A stretch of 64,000 nt of DNA from JAWKUK01 sp041398605. GTDB taxonomy: Bacteria > Planctomycetota > UBA1135 > GCA-002686595. The notes beneath the pieces were generated by a model that ran no database searches, had not been told where the DNA came from, and saw only the letters and a list, made by a program, of their open reading frames with translations. Both the position numbers and the translations under genes were made by a program. Shown here piece by piece: positions 16,049 to 24,741 of the stretch. The stretch's first letter is position 1, and each line of letters starts with the position of its first letter. Where the stretch lies: NCBI GenBank assembly GCA_041398605.1, contig JAWKUK010000004.1:186001-250000 (forward strand), given 5' to 3'.

Positions 16049-18457
16049 ATGCATCGCGCTCTCTCCACCCCACACAATTGCCCGCAGACCCGCCGCGGAG
16101 CACGCTCCGCGACAGGCGCGCTGCGCCTCGGCGCGCTCGCCCTCCTTGGCCTCGGCGTCGCCCACGGCAGTCGCAGCGACACACGTCGCGACGTGTTCCG
16201 GCAGCTCGACGAGCTCTTGCCGACGCCCAATGACCAACGCGCGGCCTCGGGCGCGCCCGGCAGCCAGTATTGGCAACAGCAGGTCGACTACGTCATCGAC
16301 GTGAGCCTCGACGATGCGACGCAGCGCCTGACGGGGTCCGAGCGCATCACCTACCACAACGAGTCGCCCGACGAGCTGCGCTACCTCTGGGTCTCGCTCG
16401 ACCCGAACATCTATTCGCCGTCGAGCCACGCGCGCCAGACCGAGGGCGCGCCCGACCTCCTCGGGCAGAGCTACGAGGCGCTCCGCAAGCGCTTCGAGGC
16501 CCTCGGCTTCGACGGCTCGTGCCAGGTGCTCGCAGTCCGCGACGCGCTCGGCGCGCCGCTGCACCACACGATCGTCGACACGATGATGCGCGTGGACCTG
16601 CCAGCGCCCCTACGCAGCGGCCAGAAGGTCGAGCTCTCGATCGATTGGACCTACGCCATCAACGAGAGCAGGCTCGTCAGCGGGCGGACTGGGTTCGAGC
16701 GCTTCCCCGAGGACGGCAACCAGCTGTACGAGCTCGCGCAGTGGTTCCCGCGCCTGTGCGCCTACACGGACTATCAGGGCTGGCAGAACAAGCAGTTCCT
16801 GGGCCGCGGCGAGTTCACCTTGGAGTTCGGCGACTACCTCGTACGGATCACGGTACCCGAGGACCACGTCGTCGCCGCGACGGGCACCTTGCAGAACCCG
16901 ACGGACGTCCTGAAGCCGGCTTGGCGCGAGCGCCTCGCGGCCGCGCAGACCGCAGAGCGCCCGGTGCTGATCATCACGCGCGAAGAGGCCGAGGCCAACG
17001 AAGCGAGCCGCGCGACAGGCACGAAGACCTGGGTCTTCGCGGCCCAGAACGTGCGCGACTTCGCGTGGGCCTCGAGCCGCAAGTTCCTGTGGGACGCGGT
17101 CCTGCACCCGGTCAAGGACGGGCACCCGGTCTGGGCGATGTCGTATTGGCCGAAGGAGGGCGAGCCGCTCTGGAGCCGGTATTCGACACACTCGATCGTG
17201 CATACGCTCGATGTGTACTCCGAGCACTGCTTCCCGTATCCGTACCCCGTCGCCATCTCGGTCAACGGCCCGGTCGGCGGCATGGAGTACCCGATGCTGT
17301 GCTTCAACGGCCCGCGGCCGGAGAAAGACGGCACGTACTCGAAGAGCACGAAGTACGGGTTGATCTCGGTGATCATCCACGAGGTCGGCCACAACTGGTT
17401 CCCGATGATCGTCAACTCCGACGAGCGCCAGTGGACGTGGATGGACGAGGGGCTCAACACCTTCGTGCAGTACCTCGCTGAGCAGACCTGGGAGCCGCGT
17501 TATCCCTCCCGCCGCGGCGAGCCAAACGACATCGTCGGGTACATGGCGAGCGCCGAGCAGGTGCCAATCATGACGAACTCCGAGTCGATCTTGCAGTTCG
17601 GCAACAACGCCTACGGCAAGCCGGCGACAGCGCTCAACATCCTGCGCGAGACAGTGATGGGGCGCGAGCTGTTCGACTTCGCCTTCCGCGAGTACTCGCG
17701 GCGCTGGATGTTCAAGCGCCCGCAGCCCGCGGACCTGTTCCGCACGCTCGAGGACGCCTCGGCCGTCGACCTCGACTGGTTCTGGCGCGGCTGGTTCTAC
17801 ACCACCGAGCACGTCGACCTCGCGGTCAGCGGCGTGCGCCTCTTCACGCTCGACAGCGGCGACCCCGAGGTCGAGAAAGAGCGCCGCCGCGCCGAGCGCG
17901 ACGCGCGCCCCGTGACGCTGTCCCAAGAGCGCTTCTCTGGCGCGCCCAAGCGCTCGGACCGCTTCCCGGAGCTGCTCGACTTCTACAACCGCTTCGACGA
18001 GCTCGACATTACGACCACCGATGTCAAGGCGTTCGACGAGCTGCGGGAGCGCCTCTCCGACGAAGACGAGGCCCTGCTCACGCAAGACCTGCATTTCTAC
18101 GTCATCGACGTCGAGAACGAAGGCGGGCTCGTCGCCCCGCTGGCGTTCGACGTCACCTGGGAGGACGGCACGGTCGAGCACGTGCGTGTCCCCGCGGAGA
18201 TCTGGCGCTCTAACTCCGAGCGCGTGTCGAAGCTGGTGATCGGCAAGCAGCCGCTGACCAAGGTCGTCCTCGACCCGCGCCTCGAGTCCGCGGATACGGA
18301 CCTCGCGGACAACACTTGGCCGCGCGCCATCCCCGAGACGCGCGTCCGGCTGAGGGAGTCCCGCGGTGACGAGGGCCCGCAGAACCCGATGCAGGCCGCG
18401 CGTGACGAGGCCGAGCGCCTGAAGCAACGCGTCCCGACACCAGCCGGCGACCAGTGA
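16049..18457 (+). CDS. exported M1-family (gluzincin) metallopeptidase
   Basis: The product is 802 residues from ATG 16049; in-frame ATGs at 15977 and 16019 would add residues before the signal peptide. The N-terminus has a basic region and hydrophobic stretch (LGALALLGLGVAHG). The M1 N-terminal beta domain is seen in VDYVIDVSLDDATQRLTGSE. The zinc site is HEVGH at residues 444-448 with Glu 467, the HEXXH-18-E spacing of the family. The exopeptidase motif reads GGMEYP where classical aminopeptidases have GAMEN, as in many exported M1-like enzymes. A C-terminal beta region follows. It probably trims peptides in the periplasm or outside. Convergent with the large lipoprotein gene. Confidence 0.9.
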   Translation: MHRALSTPHNCPQTRRGARSATGALRLGALALLGLGVAHGSRSDTRRDVFRQLDELLPTPNDQRAASGAPGSQYWQQQVDYVIDVSLDDATQRLTGSERITYHNESPDELRYLWVSLDPNIYSPSSHARQTEGAPDLLGQSYEALRKRFEALGFDGSCQVLAVRDALGAPLHHTIVDTMMRVDLPAPLRSGQKVELSIDWTYAINESRLVSGRTGFERFPEDGNQLYELAQWFPRLCAYTDYQGWQNKQFLGRGEFTLEFGDYLVRITVPEDHVVAATGTLQNPTDVLKPAWRERLAAAQTAERPVLIITREEAEANEASRATGTKTWVFAAQNVRDFAWASSRKFLWDAVLHPVKDGHPVWAMSYWPKEGEPLWSRYSTHSIVHTLDVYSEHCFPYPYPVAISVNGPVGGMEYPMLCFNGPRPEKDGTYSKSTKYGLISVIIHEVGHNWFPMIVNSDERQWTWMDEGLNTFVQYLAEQTWEPRYPSRRGEPNDIVGYMASAEQVPIMTNSESILQFGNNAYGKPATALNILRETVMGRELFDFAFREYSRRWMFKRPQPADLFRTLEDASAVDLDWFWRGWFYTTEHVDLAVSGVRLFTLDSGDPEVEKERRRAERDARPVTLSQERFSGAPKRSDRFPELLDFYNRFDELDITTTDVKAFDELRERLSDEDEALLTQDLHFYVIDVENEGGLVAPLAFDVTWEDGTVEHVRVPAEIWRSNSERVSKLVIGKQPLTKVVLDPRLESADTDLADNTWPRAIPETRVRLRESRGDEGPQNPMQAARDEAERLKQRVPTPAGDQ

Positions 18458-18473
18458 CCGCCGCGCATGAGCA

Positions 18474-18507
18474 CGCGGCCGTGAAGGGACCTCCCTTCAC
18501 GGCCGCG
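18474..18507. terminator. bidirectional hairpin between convergent genes
   Basis: A perfect 16-bp inverted repeat, CGCGGCCGTGAAGGGA at 18474-18489 and its complement at 18492-18507 with a two-base centre, lies between the M1 peptidase and lipoprotein stops. It has no T run, but placement and strength suggest a shared terminator. Confidence 0.7.
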
Positions 18508-18558
18508 CGTCGTTGAGGCGAGCGCAGGATCAGGGCCGCGCCAACCCCGCGGGACGAC

Positions 18559-20856
18559 TCACTGCACTTCGCCGTTGATCACCGCGGGCGCGGCCGTCAC
18601 TTCGGGGCGAGTGCCGACGTCTGGCGTCTCGTAGCCCGAGCCATCCGGCAGCGCCAGACCGTCCGCCGTCGTGACATCGAGCAGGGGCGCGCCGCCGACG
18701 TCCTCGTTGAGGGTCTGCTCGACCTCGATCGCGCGGATCGCGTACTCGTCACCGTTCGGCCCCATGAGGGTGCCGTCGGCGATCGAGAAGCGCGGGTACC
18801 AGCGATCCGGATCCATGTCCCCGTCGAGATCGAACGGGTCGAACGGGACGCCGTGGAGGTTCCCCGACCCGTTGTACGACAGGAAGAAGCTCTGCCCATC
18901 GTAGGTCGAGTCGTCGTTCATGTCGTTCGCCGTCGAGTGCGTGTACAGGAACTCGATCGGGCGATCGAACACGACGGGGTCGCCCAGCGCGTCGAAGAGG
19001 CCGACGCGTTGGTTCCACGGGTTGTGGCCCGTTTCATAGACGTAGAACGTGCTCACGTTCCAGATCTCGTAGATGGAGTTCAAGCCGGCAGTGGACTCGA
19101 CGAGCGGACCGGAGCGCATGCCCCAGGTGTTCGGCCCAGACGTCGGCGTCTCGCCCTCAGCGAGCCCGACGACGTTCAGGACGCTGCCGTCGCCGTTCGG
19201 ATCGTGGCGCAGCGTCAGGTCCGTCGAATTGAAGCGATAGACGTGCGGCGTATTCACATCGGGCGCGTTCGAGAGGTAGATCTGGCCCGTGTCGGCCTCG
19301 CTACCGGTGATCCCGGAGCGCAGGCACTGCATGAAGCCGAGGAGCTGCACCTCTTCGCTGACTGCGTTCGCGAGGAGGTCATGCTCAGGGCCGACAAAGC
19401 GCTCTGCGAAGAACGTGATCACGTCGTCCCCGTCGACGTAGTTCACCGGGCCTCCGAGGGACTGCGAGAACATGCTGAGGTTCCCGCCGGCCATCGCGAC
19501 GTCAATGACGGTCGGCGGCTCGATCGCGTCCCAGCTCTCGTTGCTCCAGTTCCAGACCCCGGTGCGGCGGAAGTCTGAGACCGAGTAGTCGACGCGGTAG
19601 CGGCTGCCGCTCTCCCACCACTCGAATTCCTGACCCGTGAGCTCGGTGAGCGCCAGCGTCTCACGCGAGTACTCGATGAGGCGTCCCGGCGACTGGTCGA
19701 CGGTGTACTCCAGGACTTCGGAGCTGCCAGGATCGTTGCGGGTAACGATGTCACCGTCTGCGAGCTCGACGCCGGGCGGCATCCAGATCCCGTGGTAACC
19801 GGCCCAGCCGTAGGCGCCCGACTCCGACTTGATGTTGAAGCCAGAGTTGAGCACGACGCGCTCGCCGAGGTCTTCGCCGTCCGCGTAGTAGAGGTTGTAG
19901 CGATAGACGCGGTCGGTGAAGTCCGTGCGCGAGATCGTCGTGACCGGGCCCGAGTCGAGCTGCCGCTTCATGTGCGTCTCGTTGAACGCGATGCGGTAGT
20001 TGCTCGTGAGGGCGCCCGAGTCGCCGCCGCCGAAGTCGTAGCGCTCGGTCACCTGGATCCGCGCCGCGCCGCGCTGGGTCACCGGGTCGATGCTGACGTG
20101 CACGGCCGTGCGGCTCGAGTACTCGTTCGGCGACGCAGGGACGTCGACGTCGCCCTGGCTCTCGAAAAACTCGAAGCCCGGATACGCGAGCGAGTCGTTC
20201 TTCAGGACCCCGAACATCCCAGGGGTTTCGATGGTCTGGCCGTCTGCGACGCCCGCCCAATTCATCTGGAAGACCCCAAACGGATCCGTCTCGCTCGGCC
20301 CCTCCTCCACCGTCATCCGCGCGTGGATCATCATCTCCGTGTCGTTCGGCCCATTGACCGGGACCCAGAGGCTGTTGATCTGCGGCGCCGTGTTGCTCGC
20401 ACGAGCGGCGTTGACGGTGAAGAACATCAAGCTCTGTGCGGCGGCAGAGGACTCCCCGTTGCCTTCGGACGGCTCCTGCCCGGACTGGCACAGGTCCTCG
20501 TCGACCTGCGCGATATAATTGCCCTCGTTGACCATCTGGTCGTAGGCGGTGAGCCCGATCATGCAGAGGATCTGGTTCCCTTGCTCGAGCGCCTCCATCG
20601 ACGGGTCGAAGACGTGGACCCTGGCGACATCGGTGATGTAGGCCGAGTCCACGGGCCAAGAGAGGCCGGTCGACCCGCCGCCCGTGCCGCCGGTCGAGAC
20701 GTTGCTCGTGTCAGCGGTCACGATCGAGACCCCGCTCGGGCCAGTGACGCCGTTGATCGTCGTGTTGCCGCCGGGGTCGGGTGAGCTGCTGCCGCCGCCG
20801 CAGGCAGCGAGGAGCGTGAGGGGCGTCAGGGCGACGCAAAGGGACGAGGTTCGCAT
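18559..20856 (-). CDS. large exported lipoprotein of unknown function
   Basis: The product is 765 residues. The N-terminus has a lipoprotein signal, MRTSSLCVALTPLTLLAAC, with the lipobox LAAC, then a glycine/serine-rich spacer (GGGSSSPDPGGN), so it is lipid-anchored. The mature part is acidic and beta-rich, with many aromatic residues and NxD/DxD patterns such as DPFDLDGDMDPDRWYP, which might bind calcium. I do not recognise the family. ATG 20856 is preferred: the frame continues upstream to 21441, but that part is the wrong frame of the glutathione peroxidase gene. Glutathione peroxidase lies 193 bases upstream on the same strand. Confidence 0.75.
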   Translation of the reverse strand: MRTSSLCVALTPLTLLAACGGGSSSPDPGGNTTINGVTGPSGVSIVTADTSNVSTGGTGGGSTGLSWPVDSAYITDVARVHVFDPSMEALEQGNQILCMIGLTAYDQMVNEGNYIAQVDEDLCQSGQEPSEGNGESSAAAQSLMFFTVNAARASNTAPQINSLWVPVNGPNDTEMMIHARMTVEEGPSETDPFGVFQMNWAGVADGQTIETPGMFGVLKNDSLAYPGFEFFESQGDVDVPASPNEYSSRTAVHVSIDPVTQRGAARIQVTERYDFGGGDSGALTSNYRIAFNETHMKRQLDSGPVTTISRTDFTDRVYRYNLYYADGEDLGERVVLNSGFNIKSESGAYGWAGYHGIWMPPGVELADGDIVTRNDPGSSEVLEYTVDQSPGRLIEYSRETLALTELTGQEFEWWESGSRYRVDYSVSDFRRTGVWNWSNESWDAIEPPTVIDVAMAGGNLSMFSQSLGGPVNYVDGDDVITFFAERFVGPEHDLLANAVSEEVQLLGFMQCLRSGITGSEADTGQIYLSNAPDVNTPHVYRFNSTDLTLRHDPNGDGSVLNVVGLAEGETPTSGPNTWGMRSGPLVESTAGLNSIYEIWNVSTFYVYETGHNPWNQRVGLFDALGDPVVFDRPIEFLYTHSTANDMNDDSTYDGQSFFLSYNGSGNLHGVPFDPFDLDGDMDPDRWYPRFSIADGTLMGPNGDEYAIRAIEVEQTLNEDVGGAPLLDVTTADGLALPDGSGYETPDVGTRPEVTAAPAVINGEVQ

Positions 20857-21049
20857 GGCAGGGAGGGTGGTTCCCAGCAGGGGTCGGGGCGATGGCCGCG
20901 CAGGGCTAAGCCCGGCGGCGATGGGTGCATCGACCGAATCCGCCTCCCCCCTTGAGACACCGACCGCGCCGCGCGGCTCCACCCTGCACGGAGCGACCTC
21001 AGGCGCCCCTACCCCGTGGACCCAGCCCCGTGGCCCCTGCCCCCAGGCC

Positions 21050-21550
21050 CTACGACCCCGGCGCGTGGCCCGCCGGGCCGAGCGCGCGCTCGATGTCCTC
21101 ACGCAGCTGCGCATCGTCGGGCGCGATGCGGCTCTCGTAGAAGCCGAGGACGCCGCCATCGCGCCCGATGAGCGCCTTAGCGAAGTTCCACTTGGGAGCC
21201 GCCGCGAGCGCACGGTCGATCGCCGCATACACCTCGGAGCGCGCGGCGCCCAGCACATCGACCTTCTCGAAGACCGGGAAGGTGACGTCGAAGCGCGCCT
21301 TACAGAACTCTGCGATCTCGCCGTGCGAACCCGGCTCTTGGGCGCCGAACTGGTTGCAAGGGAACGCCAGGACGCTGAAGCCGCGCGGCGCGAGCTCGCG
21401 GTGCAGCGCCTCGAGGCCCGCGTATTGCTTCGTGAAGCCACACGCGCTCGCGACGTTGACGACCAGCGTCACTCGCCCCTTCTGGTCGGCGAGGCGCCCG
21501 GTGGAAGTCGGATGGATCGTCGTTGCGTCGAGGTCGTAGATGGAGGTCAT
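21050..21550 (-). CDS. glutathione peroxidase family protein
   Basis: A 166-residue thiol peroxidase. Motifs are VVNVASACGFTKQYAGL with catalytic Cys 37 (cysteine, not selenocysteine), LAFPCNQFGAQEPG with Gln 67 and a second cysteine at 65, and WNFAKALI with Trp 121 and Asn 122, completing the catalytic tetrad. The thioredoxin-like fold and length match bacterial BtuE/Gpx proteins. Cysteine-type enzymes of this family usually take electrons from thioredoxin. There is no signal peptide, so it is cytoplasmic. It starts 46 bases from a divergent gene at 21597. Confidence 0.93.
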   Translation of the reverse strand: MTSIYDLDATTIHPTSTGRLADQKGRVTLVVNVASACGFTKQYAGLEALHRELAPRGFSVLAFPCNQFGAQEPGSHGEIAEFCKARFDVTFPVFEKVDVLGAARSEVYAAIDRALAAAPKWNFAKALIGRDGGVLGFYESRIAPDDAQLREDIERALGPAGHAPGS

Positions 21551-21596
21551 AGCGTGATCTGCGCCGCTAGGCGCGCCGTCAGGTTACCGTTCGAGC

Positions 21597-22169
21597 GTGC
21601 GGAACCCCTTGGATGCATGGCGCGCGGCGCGAACTTTCGACGAGCTGTGCGCGCTCGGCGCGCGCTTCGTGCGCGGCGCGCTGGAGGCCTTTCCTGGTTG
21701 GGGCGCCCCGGACCTCGACGAAGAGAGCGACACGATCCACGAGACGCTCGTGCACTGCATGGACGGCGGCCTCTTGACCACCGCCTCCCAGCCCGGGCGC
21801 CCGTTCGCGCCGGGGCACGACGGGCGGGCTTGGGGCCAGCGCGCGTTCCTGTGCGGCTTCGCGCGGGACGCGACCCTCGCGCGCTTGCGCGGGGCCGCCG
21901 ACGAAGCAGGCCTCTGGTGCAGCGCGCCGCGCAGGGGCCCCGCGACCGCCGTCCCGGTGGGCCTCGCGGACGGCACGCCCTACCTCTTCGCGGGGCACGA
22001 CGCCTACGCGGACGAGCTCGAGCTGTTCGAGGACGCCCTCGACCCACGCGCCCACGCCGAGCTCGCCGCGACGCAGTTCATCTGGCTCGTCGATCCCGTC
22101 TGGGGACGCCGCGAGGCGCTGCCCCGGGCCGTGGCGGGCGCGCTCCCTGGGGGCGCGCCCGCACTATGA
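21597..22169 (+). CDS. conserved hypothetical protein, possibly DUF6919-like
   Basis: The product is 190 residues beginning with GTG at 21597. It is soluble and has no signal peptide. Seen: TFDELCALGARFVRGALEAF near the start, HETLVHCMDGGLLTTASQPG in the middle, and RAFLCGFARDATLARL. The phrase about a mostly empty-handed N-terminal helix followed by LLTTASQPG reminds me of an actinobacterial domain of unknown function (DUF6919), but I cannot confirm this. It lies in a 46-base divergent arrangement with glutathione peroxidase. The last residues are alanine/glycine-rich and the true end is clear (stop at 22167). Confidence 0.6.
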   Translation: MRNPLDAWRAARTFDELCALGARFVRGALEAFPGWGAPDLDEESDTIHETLVHCMDGGLLTTASQPGRPFAPGHDGRAWGQRAFLCGFARDATLARLRGAADEAGLWCSAPRRGPATAVPVGLADGTPYLFAGHDAYADELELFEDALDPRAHAELAATQFIWLVDPVWGRREALPRAVAGALPGGAPAL

Positions 22170-22309
22170 TGTTCGACCCGATCGGGCCAACGCGCGCCCC
22201 CCGCGCCCGTACGCCGGACGTCCCCCGTACGCCCGACGTCCGCCGCAGGCCTAACATCCACTGAGGCGCACCGCCTCGGCCCAAGACCTCGGTCCCGAAC
22301 CCCGGCCCC

Positions 22310-23431
22310 ATGGCACGACCCTTCCTCGCCCGCGTTGCACTGACCCTCGGCCTCCTGTGGCTCGCCGCCGGCGCGCTCTACAAGCTGTTCGAGGGCTCTC
22401 CGAACGACCTCCCGGCGACCGTCAAGGAGTTCTCGCCGCTGGGCGCGCTCGACACCCTGCGGCTCGCGATCGCGATCGAGCTCGCGGTGATCGGCCTCGT
22501 GATCGCAGCCCCGCGTGTCGGCTGGTTCTTCCTGTGCGGCACGTTCGCGGTGTTCCTGGCGGTGCTCACGCCGCTGGCCCTCGGCGGAGACGCGTCGTGC
22601 GGGTGCTTCGGCGGCAACATCGAGATCGACCCACGGCTGATGATGGCGATCGACGGGGGCCTCCTCATGCTGATCGTGTCGACGCGGCCGTGGCGCACGC
22701 TGCCGAAGGAGAGCGGGCTCGGCTTCGCGTCGTTCCTGCCGTTCCTGGCGGTCGCGGGGCTCGCCCCCTACGGCAAGCTCCAGGAGGCCAAGCTGCCGAG
22801 CATCGAGCCGCGGCGGGCGCAGCCGACGGAGCAGAGGACCCCAGCCACGTCGCCCACGGAGGGCAACGGATCCGTGGTGCAGGCTGCCCCGGAGACGGGG
22901 CCCTCCGGGGAAGGCGACGCGCCCGAGATGGGCACGACCGCGCCGGAGACGCCGACAGAAGCGACGGTCGAGGTCGAGGCCGACCCGCTGGCCGCCCTCG
23001 ACCTGCCGGAGTTCTTCGAGCTGCCCGTCCATGAATGGGTCGGTCAGGACCCGTGGGCCACGCCGTTCGCCAACTTCTTCAGCCTCGGCGAAGCAGCAGG
23101 CTATGTGCAGGCTGGCGCGTTTCAGCCGAATCAGCACGTCATCGTGTACCGGCAGACCTGCGAGCACTGCGAAGAGCACCTGAAAGAGGTCTGGGAAGAG
23201 GTCCAGAACGGCGACCCGAAGTGGCAGGGCCGCCAGATCCTCCTCTTGCGCCTGGTCGAGCCGAAGGACACGCCGGAGAACAACCGCTGCATGGTGCTGC
23301 CCGAGCCGAGCGAGAAGATTGCGTTCCCGCCGCTCAAGCGCGGCTACGGCATCACGACGCCGTTCACGTTCGACCTGGACGAGGCCGGCCTGATCCAGAA
23401 CCCGATCGACCTGCGCAAGGACGAAAAGTAG
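22310..23431 (+). CDS. MauE-like membrane protein fused to a thioredoxin-like domain
   Basis: The product is 373 residues. Residues 1-150 form about four membrane helices with CGCF at 97-100, as in MauE/DoxX-like proteins of methylamine utilisation and related thiol-transfer modules. A linker of about 80 residues rich in Pro, Glu and Thr follows. From about residue 235 a soluble domain carries RQTCEHCEEHLKEVWEEV, a CxxC pair at 284-287 in a thioredoxin-like position, and ends with GYGITTPFTFDLDEAG. Electron transfer across the membrane to protein thiols is the likely role (inference from both halves). It has no obvious operon partner; it ends in a strong shared terminator before the convergent methyltransferase. 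Confidence 0.75.
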   Translation: MARPFLARVALTLGLLWLAAGALYKLFEGSPNDLPATVKEFSPLGALDTLRLAIAIELAVIGLVIAAPRVGWFFLCGTFAVFLAVLTPLALGGDASCGCFGGNIEIDPRLMMAIDGGLLMLIVSTRPWRTLPKESGLGFASFLPFLAVAGLAPYGKLQEAKLPSIEPRRAQPTEQRTPATSPTEGNGSVVQAAPETGPSGEGDAPEMGTTAPETPTEATVEVEADPLAALDLPEFFELPVHEWVGQDPWATPFANFFSLGEAAGYVQAGAFQPNQHVIVYRQTCEHCEEHLKEVWEEVQNGDPKWQGRQILLLRLVEPKDTPENNRCMVLPEPSEKIAFPPLKRGYGITTPFTFDLDEAGLIQNPIDLRKDEK

Positions 23432-23459
23432 CCGCGCAACGCTCGGAGTCGAACGCAAC

Positions 23460-23500
23460 AAGGACCGGGGCCAGCGCGCGCGCTGGCCCCGGTCCTTGCG
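23460..23500. terminator. bidirectional terminator, 19-bp perfect palindrome
   Basis: A 38-base perfect palindrome (arms 23460-23478 and 23479-23497, starting AAGGACCGGGGCC) lies between convergent genes, followed by GCGTTT on the plus strand and by TTGTTGCG on the minus strand. It can fold on both transcripts. Confidence 0.85.
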
Positions 23501-23513
23501 TTTCGCCCGAGCG

Positions 23514-24653
23514 TCACTTGGCGGCGACGATGTAGCCGATCCAGGCTTGGCAGTTCTCGCCCTTCTCGTCGAGCTCGAAGTTGCCGTCGCCGACCTCTTC
23601 GTCGTCGGGGTCCGTGCCCTCAAACCAGGTAGTGACGCTGCGGAAGCCGACCTCGGAGAGGAGGTCCTTGAGCTCCGTCAGGTTCCAGAAGCGCCACACG
23701 TATTGGAACGCGTCGCGCATCTCGGTGCCGTCCTTGAAGCTGAAGTGGATCGCCGCGTGGTACTCGCCGGTCCCCGGCCAATACTGGCGCTGGTCCCAGA
23801 TGTACGTCAGGCCGTCGCCGACGTCGCGTTGCTCCTCCATCTCGACGAGGGCCTCGGGCCCGCCGTAGACGTCGATGACAAACAGCCCGCGCGCTGCGAG
23901 CCCCTCGAAGGCCGAGCGGAAGTAGCCCTTCAGCTCGTCACGCGTGCGGAAGCACCAGTACGAGAAGTTCGGCGCCGTCGTAATGTCCGGCTTCACGAGG
24001 GGCCGCGAACGGACGTCCGCCAGGTGGAACGTCATGCGCTCGAGGCCGTCCTCGACGTCCGCGAAGTTCACGCCCTTGCCCCACTCGATCGGCTCGGGGT
24101 CCAGGTCGAAGCCCTCTGCCGTAAGCTCCGCGCCGCGACGCAGCCACTCTGCGGCGAGGTTGGCGGTCCCGCAGAAGTCCTCGCGCAGGTGCTTGGGCCG
24201 CGCGCCGTCGCGGAGCCGCTCGTAGACCTTGAAGAGGAAGTCGACGTCCGCTTCAGGCGAATTGACCGAACGCTGATAGAGGTCGTACCGATCCGCGGTC
24301 GCCGCGGTCAGCTTCGGCTTGCGCTGCGAGTTCGCCTTCTTCAACTTCGTCTTGCCCGCTTTCTCCGCGGCCTTCGCCGCCTTGCCCGTTGACTTCACGG
24401 CGTGCGCCGCGCCCTTCTTAGCGTCGCCCTTCTTCGCGCCACCCTTCTTTTGGCTGTCGCCCTTCTTGGGGCCCTTCTTAGGGCCCTTCGAATCGCCGGC
24501 GCCGAGGCCCGTCGCGAGGAGCTTCGCGCGCCCCTTGGCCGAAGGCGCAGCGAGCTCGCGCTTCGACTTGGACGCACGCTGCTTCTCCTGTTGTGTCAGC
24601 TGCTTCTTCAGCTGCTTCTTTTGCTTCTTCCGGTCCTTCGTCGCGCTAGGCAT
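23514..24653 (-). CDS. class I SAM-dependent methyltransferase with lysine-rich N-terminal tail
   Basis: The product is 379 residues. Residues 1-115 are a disordered, very basic tail of Lys, Ala, Gly and Gln (DRKKQKKQLKKQLTQQEKQR and KKGPKKGDSQKKGGAKKG). From about 120 a Rossmann methyltransferase follows: LREDFCGTANLAAEWLRRG is the SAM-binding motif I, AEGFDLDPEPIEWG the acidic loop, and LFVIDVYGGPEAL and YWCFRTRDELKGYF later conserved strands. The catalytic part alone has the usual length; the tail is an addition likely to bind nucleic acid. The substrate is unknown. The ATG at 24653 is clear. Tail composition resembles the separate H1-like protein at 60408-60599. Confidence 0.82.
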   Translation of the reverse strand: MPSATKDRKKQKKQLKKQLTQQEKQRASKSKRELAAPSAKGRAKLLATGLGAGDSKGPKKGPKKGDSQKKGGAKKGDAKKGAAHAVKSTGKAAKAAEKAGKTKLKKANSQRKPKLTAATADRYDLYQRSVNSPEADVDFLFKVYERLRDGARPKHLREDFCGTANLAAEWLRRGAELTAEGFDLDPEPIEWGKGVNFADVEDGLERMTFHLADVRSRPLVKPDITTAPNFSYWCFRTRDELKGYFRSAFEGLAARGLFVIDVYGGPEALVEMEEQRDVGDGLTYIWDQRQYWPGTGEYHAAIHFSFKDGTEMRDAFQYVWRFWNLTELKDLLSEVGFRSVTTWFEGTDPDDEEVGDGNFELDEKGENCQAWIGYIVAAK

Positions 24654-24741
24654 CGACCCCTCCGTTCAGTTGTCCGCGACGCTCGTTCGCCGCGGCCGCG
24701 CATGGTAGCCGCAATCGCGAACGAACGCCCGCGCCGCGAGC

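Noticed and set aside
20857..21441. N-terminal extension of the large lipoprotein
   Set aside because: It is a wrong frame across the glutathione peroxidase gene; the lipoprotein signal peptide starts at 20856.
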